DNA from: Hymenoscyphus infarciens
Lineage: Eukaryota; Ascomycota; Leotiomycetes; Helotiales; Helotiaceae
Assembly: GCA_001414345.1 (NCBI GenBank)
Contig: LLCB01000012.1
Coordinates: 1 to 64,000 of the forward strand
DNA: 64,000 nucleotides
Direction of reading: 5' to 3'
The notes beneath the pieces are model-generated. The model did no database searches and had not been told where the DNA came from. It saw nothing but the letters and a program-made list of their open reading frames with translations. The stretch's first letter is position 1. Each line of letters begins with the position of its first letter. Both the position numbers and the translations under genes were made by a program. This document shows positions 59,456-64,000 of the stretch, one piece after another.

Positions 59456-60451
59456 TTAGTGCTCGAGATCAGCATACTCACTTGCTAAGTCACCCAAGTC
59501 CTGTTCAATTGACTTCCCGGCCACTTTAAGGGGCGTCACATCTAGCAGAACGAACAACATTCGTCCACTACGGGTTTCGTCGCAGTTACGCCACTTGTGC
59601 ATGGTACCACGATTTACTGCTGTGGCAAAATTATCAGCCGATGGTCTGCAGGTGGAAAAACGGATGGTCAAACTTACACATGTCACCAGGCAGCATTCTT
59701 TTCTTCTCGCCACTATCAAGGGTCAACTCAAAAGTGCCCTCAACGACAATTCCATAGTCAATTGACATGGCCCGGTGGAACGGCTAAATACTCTACTCAG
59801 CTCTTAGGTTTGTGGAACAAGATATGTCACAAAGTTGAGAGAGAGAACTTACCGACTCAACACCTGGAGCAAAGTCTATGAGTCGAGCCACACTTCCGTT
59901 TGCTACATGAATTCCGGGCTATCAAGAAGAGGTCAGCAAAACCATCATACAAATAAAAAGGGGAACGATGAATATGCACCTCGTTATCTCTGGCATAGAT
60001 CATGTCTTTATCATCGTTCATGTCCACAGGCGTGGAACCAGTACTGTAAATGATGTTCGCAACCCCTTTTCCTCTCACCATTACTGCGGAAAATCTCGGA
60101 GTCAGTACTGCCATTTCTAGAACATGTCTGGGGAGGAAGAGGTGGAAACAGGGCTGTGAGAGGAGGAGGAAGAGGAAACAGTGTCTCAACCCTCCTAAAA
60201 CAACCCGAAAGAGGGAAAAAGGACTCGGAGAACACCAGACCTCTGTGATGCGCACCGTCATCGTCAACGACGAAAATTCCTTTTCCATTGTTATCATGCG
60301 ATGTAATGAATCGACGAGCGGAACGGAGATCATCAGCTGGAAATTTGGTGATTGGCCCTTGATCGTCGAGCTCTGCGGTTGATGAGGCGATTTGATTTTT
60401 GGCAACTTCCGTGGGAGGATTGACAACCACGGGATCTGCAGTTGGAGCCAT
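59456..60451 (-). CDS. Cupin-domain protein
   Basis: Exons 60,451-60,241, 60,083-59,980, 59,918-59,853, 59,783-59,678 and 59,619-59,456 give 216 residues; the first intron (157 bp) is long for this locus. The cupin barrel covers about 75-190. Its first motif is P-F-H130-R-A-x-S-x-D-Y-G-I-V-V-E142-G, with His and Glu of the metal set but the second His of HxH replaced. The second motif, L-P-G-D-M-S-V-N-R-G-T-M-H-x-W-R-N, carries the other His. Such cupins occur in fungal clusters as isomerases, cyclases or dioxygenase-like enzymes. The exact reaction cannot be read from the sequence. It lies convergent to the regulator gene. Confidence 0.85.
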
Positions 60452-61681
60452 AATGTGAGATTTTCTTGGTGAAGTGGTTTCAATGAGACCCCCCGGATAA
60501 AGTCTTTGAGGGTAGAGAGAGCAGAAGAAATAGGCTTACTTGTTCAAGAGACAGACAGGTTCGGTCTTCCATTCGTCGGCCGCTTCTCGAAAACGAATTT
60601 AATCGCCGTTGTGAAGCTATTCGGGGACGTTCGGGTATTCTGCTTTCGGGAATGCATGTTTGATGGAAATAGGTAGGTTTTTGCATCAAACATACATACC
60701 TGTACCCACATTAGCAGCGCCGCAGTTCATATTACCCCCACATTTACCCCATCTTCTCAGTCTTCCCACCCCCGCGTTTCGCGAGGACGGACAGATATCA
60801 AATTTAAGACAAACCACAACAAGATCAACTTCATGCCGGCCCGAGCCGAATACAGAATGGCGCTGATCGCTTCATATTCCTACCAAAAGAAGTCTTCCCG
60901 TGCTTCCCGTAGCTTTCTGTATCTTCTTTCCTGATTTCTCGTAATTTCCTTGGTTCCCACGGTACGCCAAAAGCCACAAAAGACGCCTCGAATCCTACCT
61001 GTGATAAGCTGCCCGCCATATACTCGAGTACGTAGGAGGTGGAGGCGGTGAGCATACCTTGCTAGCTTGTAATTGAATTGTGCAACATGCAGTGGTACGC
61101 CGCAAGCCTGCAGAAGTAAGAAACTCACAAAATTGGGCCGCTTTAAGACACTCCTTCTCTTCCATTCGTTGTGTTTAGTTTGTTGTGCTATCTGTGCTAT
61201 ACAATGTGCGACCAGTCTTAACCTATCATGGCCAAGGCAAGGATAAAACATGTAGACAATTTTGAAGAAAGCTCAAGGTGAGGATTCGATGACTGGCCAA
61301 TGGGTTATTTGGATGCGCTGTGACTGGAAGTCTTTTATATCGCAGTTTTCTTATCCGGTAGTTTTGACAAAGTTTTGACATTGGTACCATTGCCATACAT
61401 TTGAAACCGACGGTTCTCTTTACTTCAAACTTTGAAAAGTCAAGTGAAAACTCCAATCTTAAAACGATTCATTCTAATTTGGTATCAAATAACGTCCCCA
61501 GTTGGTTGAACAAATTCATGTCCAACCTCCATCCAAGTGTTGAGTTTAACCTTCTTAGCAAGTCTGAACTTGAAGCGTGGTCCCTCCATCTACTAACCAC
61601 CCGACCCCTTGAACCATATTAAGTCAGTCAAGTTAATATACTAATAAAATCTTTAAAAGTCCAATCAAAAGCCCATTGGGC
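60452..61681. other. Gene-free gap of 1.2 kb
   Basis: Short ORFs on both strands only, none recognisable. 60,580-60,610 holds TCGTCGGCCGC, one base off an AflR-type site, upstream of the cupin gene. Confidence 0.4.
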
Positions 61682-62753
61682 CTATTGAAGCAAAGAGCTT
61701 GTCCAAATAATTGACGTACCTGTAACATAGCTTGACCTGGGACTTGTCATAAATAGCACCACATCCGCGATTTCTTCCGCTTTAGCAATTCGAGACATTG
61801 GAATAATCGTCTTCATCATTTGAGGAAGGTCAGGATTTCCACTAATTGCAGCATCTACCATCTAATTTGGTTAGTATTTGCAAAAGCGAACGGAGGGCCG
61901 CAATAAAACCATTCGAAATGGAATTAAACAATCAAAGAAATCAACCCACTGGTGTATCTACCCAACCAGGGCAAATTGCATTTACTCTGATCCCGTGACT
62001 TGCATTATCGAGAGCTAAAACGTGACTCGTTAATTTCTAATTTCCCGACGACAAACAACTCCATCACAACATACCAGCATTTCTCGTCATCCCCAAGACT
62101 GCGTGTTTCGTAGTTGTGTACTAGCTAGGTCAGCCAGGGAAGGATCACTTCAATCGCAATACCTTACCTGAACTATGTGTGGCGTGGCCACATAGGAGTT
62201 GCAACTACCCAAGTTGAGAATCACGCCACGTCCAACCTCACGCACTCTCCTACGATTTGAGCATGTCGCAATGCTCTGCTCTTTCATCACCTTGGTTACG
62301 GCTTGAATACAATTCAGCGTTCCCATCACGTTGACCTGCCAAAATCGGTTCATCTCGGCCAGGTTTGTATCTTCGATGGGTAGCGCAGTTTGAACACCAA
62401 CTCCAGCGCTGTTTACACTATAATCAATACGCCCGAAAGCTTCCACGGCTGCGTCGACCATCTTCTTTACGCTCGAAGGATCGCTCACGTCGACTGCGAC
62501 AGCCAGTGCTTTGTAGCTGGCGTGAGTAGCGATGCTTTCACTCTCATGGGCAGCTTTGAGCGCAGCCTCGTAGTTCAAATCTGCAAGGACAACACCACGA
62601 GCTCCCTCAGCGGCATATGCGAGAGAACATTCTCTCCCAATACCACTTCCTGATCATGACTGTCAGAATGTACCTCAAACCCGGGGGTCTCACTCCGGGG
62701 TTTGACTGACCAGCTCCGGTAATCAACGCCACGCCATCAATCTGAAGTGACAT
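61682..62753 (-). CDS. Short-chain dehydrogenase/reductase 3 (classical)
   Basis: Exons 62,753-62,711, 62,649-62,168, 62,120-62,075, 62,014-61,950 and 61,861-61,682 give 271 residues. Motifs: T-G-A-G-S-G-I-G (12-19), V-N-S-A-G (the usual N-N-A-G with Ser), L-N-L-G-S with the catalytic Ser, Y176-T-T-T-K180, and I-C-P-G-W-V-D-T-P. The C-terminus reads S-Y-V-T-G-T-S-I-I-W-T-S-S-L-L-Q and lacks the D-G-G that usually follows V-T-G. Either the end is diverged or a short final intron was missed. Likely an alcohol/ketone oxidoreductase; its membership in the cluster is uncertain. Confidence 0.85.
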
Positions 62754-63522
62754 CTTATAAGGCACTATCAATTTTGAAGGAACAGGAAGGACAAAGTTTT
62801 GACAATAACACGACACTCTCTGGTATATTTTCTTGGGGTGTGGGTTGGGGTCATCTCTTCAAGCCCACGGCTTTCGGGAATCGCCGCAGTCATCACGGCC
62901 GCATACCGAAAAAATCGGCTTTACTTCGATGCCCCTGTTTTGTCTACCAATATAATTGTGGCAATAGCTATTCTCTGTCCAAGTCGTCCAGATCGGGGGA
63001 AAGTTTCTCGGTTGTTCGCAATGCGCTGATTTTGGTGGCATTGCTCCTTTTATGCCAATGTACGAGATATCTTTGGTAACTACAGCTATTAATCGAGAGG
63101 GTTTAGGAGAATTGCGATATCAAATTTCTGAACTATCTCGGTTAAAATTTTTAGTTATTTTAATTGTCTCGGGGTGCATACAATTTGTGGTAGGAGCTGA
63201 AGAGCAATGGCCCGCTCGCCTTACCATCAAACGTGGCCCACATAGTCATCACACACCATCTGAAAGCCGGCAAGCTCTCATATTGGTACTACTGGAAACC
63301 TACTTCAGGATGTTCAAAAAATGGCCGGCTTTTCATTCGCTAGAAGTTCTCATACCTATAGCCAACAACAAACACAAAAATTCGGGACCCCTTCCAGCTC
63401 AGCCCAAATCAAAACCAGCACAAGCATCATCTCCAAAACCAAAGCTAGCCTTGTGATGGTCATTTACTTCTCAATTTATTGAGATTAAACATCCGCGTAA
63501 ATAGCCAGTCCTGATTTCACGT
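62754..63522. other. Intergenic DNA; no gene supported
   Basis: Upstream of SDR 3. An ORF at 63,052-63,456 (134 codons, basic Pro-rich end) has a hydrophobic segment but no similarity I recognise and no splice support. TCGGGAATCGC (about 62,873) is one base off an AflR-type site. Confidence 0.4.
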
Positions 63523-64000
63523 TCAGTACTTATTAGGGACATGGGACTGAGGATTTATTACCCAGAAGGTCCTTGGTAGAAAGTTGTCACCGAATCTAAC
63601 AATCGAGGTGGAGGCCCCCGTCCAAAACCAAGCGCTGGGGTTCTTTTTCATCACCTCATACACTACCGCGGAGGCATATTTCTGAGGACTCGTGGTGTCT
63701 AATAAATATTAGCTTCGCACTTAGGTCATCAGATATATCCTCACTTGGTGTTCTTGTTACGTGGTTGCTAAATTCCTCTTCGAGTGGCATATAAAGTGAT
63801 CCTATTGGAAGTTTCCTTCCTTGGTCTCGTTTCAAAATGTTGGTGGAGACTTCACCTGATATTATGTTTACTACAGAAACGCTATATTTTTGAAGTCAGC
63901 TTTATATAAATTTAAGGAGGGAATGAAATTACCCAAGTGGTTTCATTTCAACCCTCAAGGTATTGCCCCAGTGGTGTAAAGCCGCTTTCGTTGCGTTGTA
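63523..64000 (-). CDS. Short-chain dehydrogenase/reductase 4 (AYR1-like), 5' part outside the window
   Basis: The C-terminal part only. Exon pieces 64,000-63,933, 63,881-63,745 and 63,698-63,523 join in frame. The first begins at the catalytic Y-N-A-T-K, followed by A-A-L-H-H-W-G-N-T-L-R-V-E-M-K-P-L-G. The second has V-V-N-I-I-S-G-E-V-S-T-N-I. The last has the family end Y-A-x-A-V-V-x-x-V, N-P-x-x-W-F-W-x-G-A and F-L-P-R-T-F-W. This matches fungal 1-acyl-dihydroxyacetone-phosphate-reductase-like SDRs, often found in clusters. The substrate could be a lipid or a metabolite. Confidence 0.8.

Noticed and set aside
63052..63456. 134-codon ORF with a Lys/Pro-rich tail
   Set aside because: No recognisable domain and no promoter or splice support; possible but not supported.

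Overview
This window comes from a filamentous ascomycete (Pezizomycotina). The evidence is genes with several short introns (about 46-160 bp, GT/AG), typical fungal families (HET, PTH11-like, DMATS, AflR-type Zn2Cys6, EthD), and large AT-rich blocks almost without CpA/TpG, the signature of repeat-induced point mutation (RIP). A leotiomycete is a reasonable guess, but the sequence does not prove it.

Layout. 1-777: the end of a lightly mutated Ty3/gypsy element on the minus strand, behind a G-rich tract. About 830-17,200: heavily RIP-mutated retrotransposons. They include a full-length Ty1/copia element (1,172-6,618, TSD AATAG) and a full-length Ty3/gypsy element with a chromodomain (7,937-15,785, TSD CTAGT), the latter nested inside a related, internally deleted gypsy element whose 3' LTR ends at 17,190. 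17,200-19,770: a small island with one EthD-like gene and foldback repeats. 19,774-24,692: an AT-rich element bounded by a 29/31-matching terminal inverted repeat, with a second inverted repeat inside and a solo-type LTR. 24,700-64,000: gene-rich, balanced-composition DNA.

The gene-rich part contains a PTH11-like membrane receptor and a secreted cupredoxin, followed by what looks like a biosynthetic gene cluster. The cluster holds an FAD monooxygenase fused to a polytopic membrane region, an SDR with altered catalytic residues, a DMATS-type aromatic prenyltransferase, a CYP52-like P450, a berberine-bridge-like FAD oxidase, a second P450, a divergently transcribed MFS exporter, a second SDR, an AflR-type Zn2Cys6 regulator, a cupin protein, and two more SDRs (the last one cut by the right edge). 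An F-box gene and two HET-domain genes sit among them. One HET gene carries two compensating frameshifts and the other loses its 3' end in an AT-rich insert, so both look decayed or mis-sequenced.

Inferred joint role: the prenyltransferase decorates an aromatic scaffold; FMO, P450s, BBE oxidase, SDRs and cupin tailor it; the MFS protein exports it; the Zn2Cys6 protein controls the set. No PKS, NRPS or terpene synthase is visible, so the scaffold enzyme lies outside the window, is encoded elsewhere, or the substrate is a primary metabolite. Exon borders below were placed by hand from splice signals and frame continuity.
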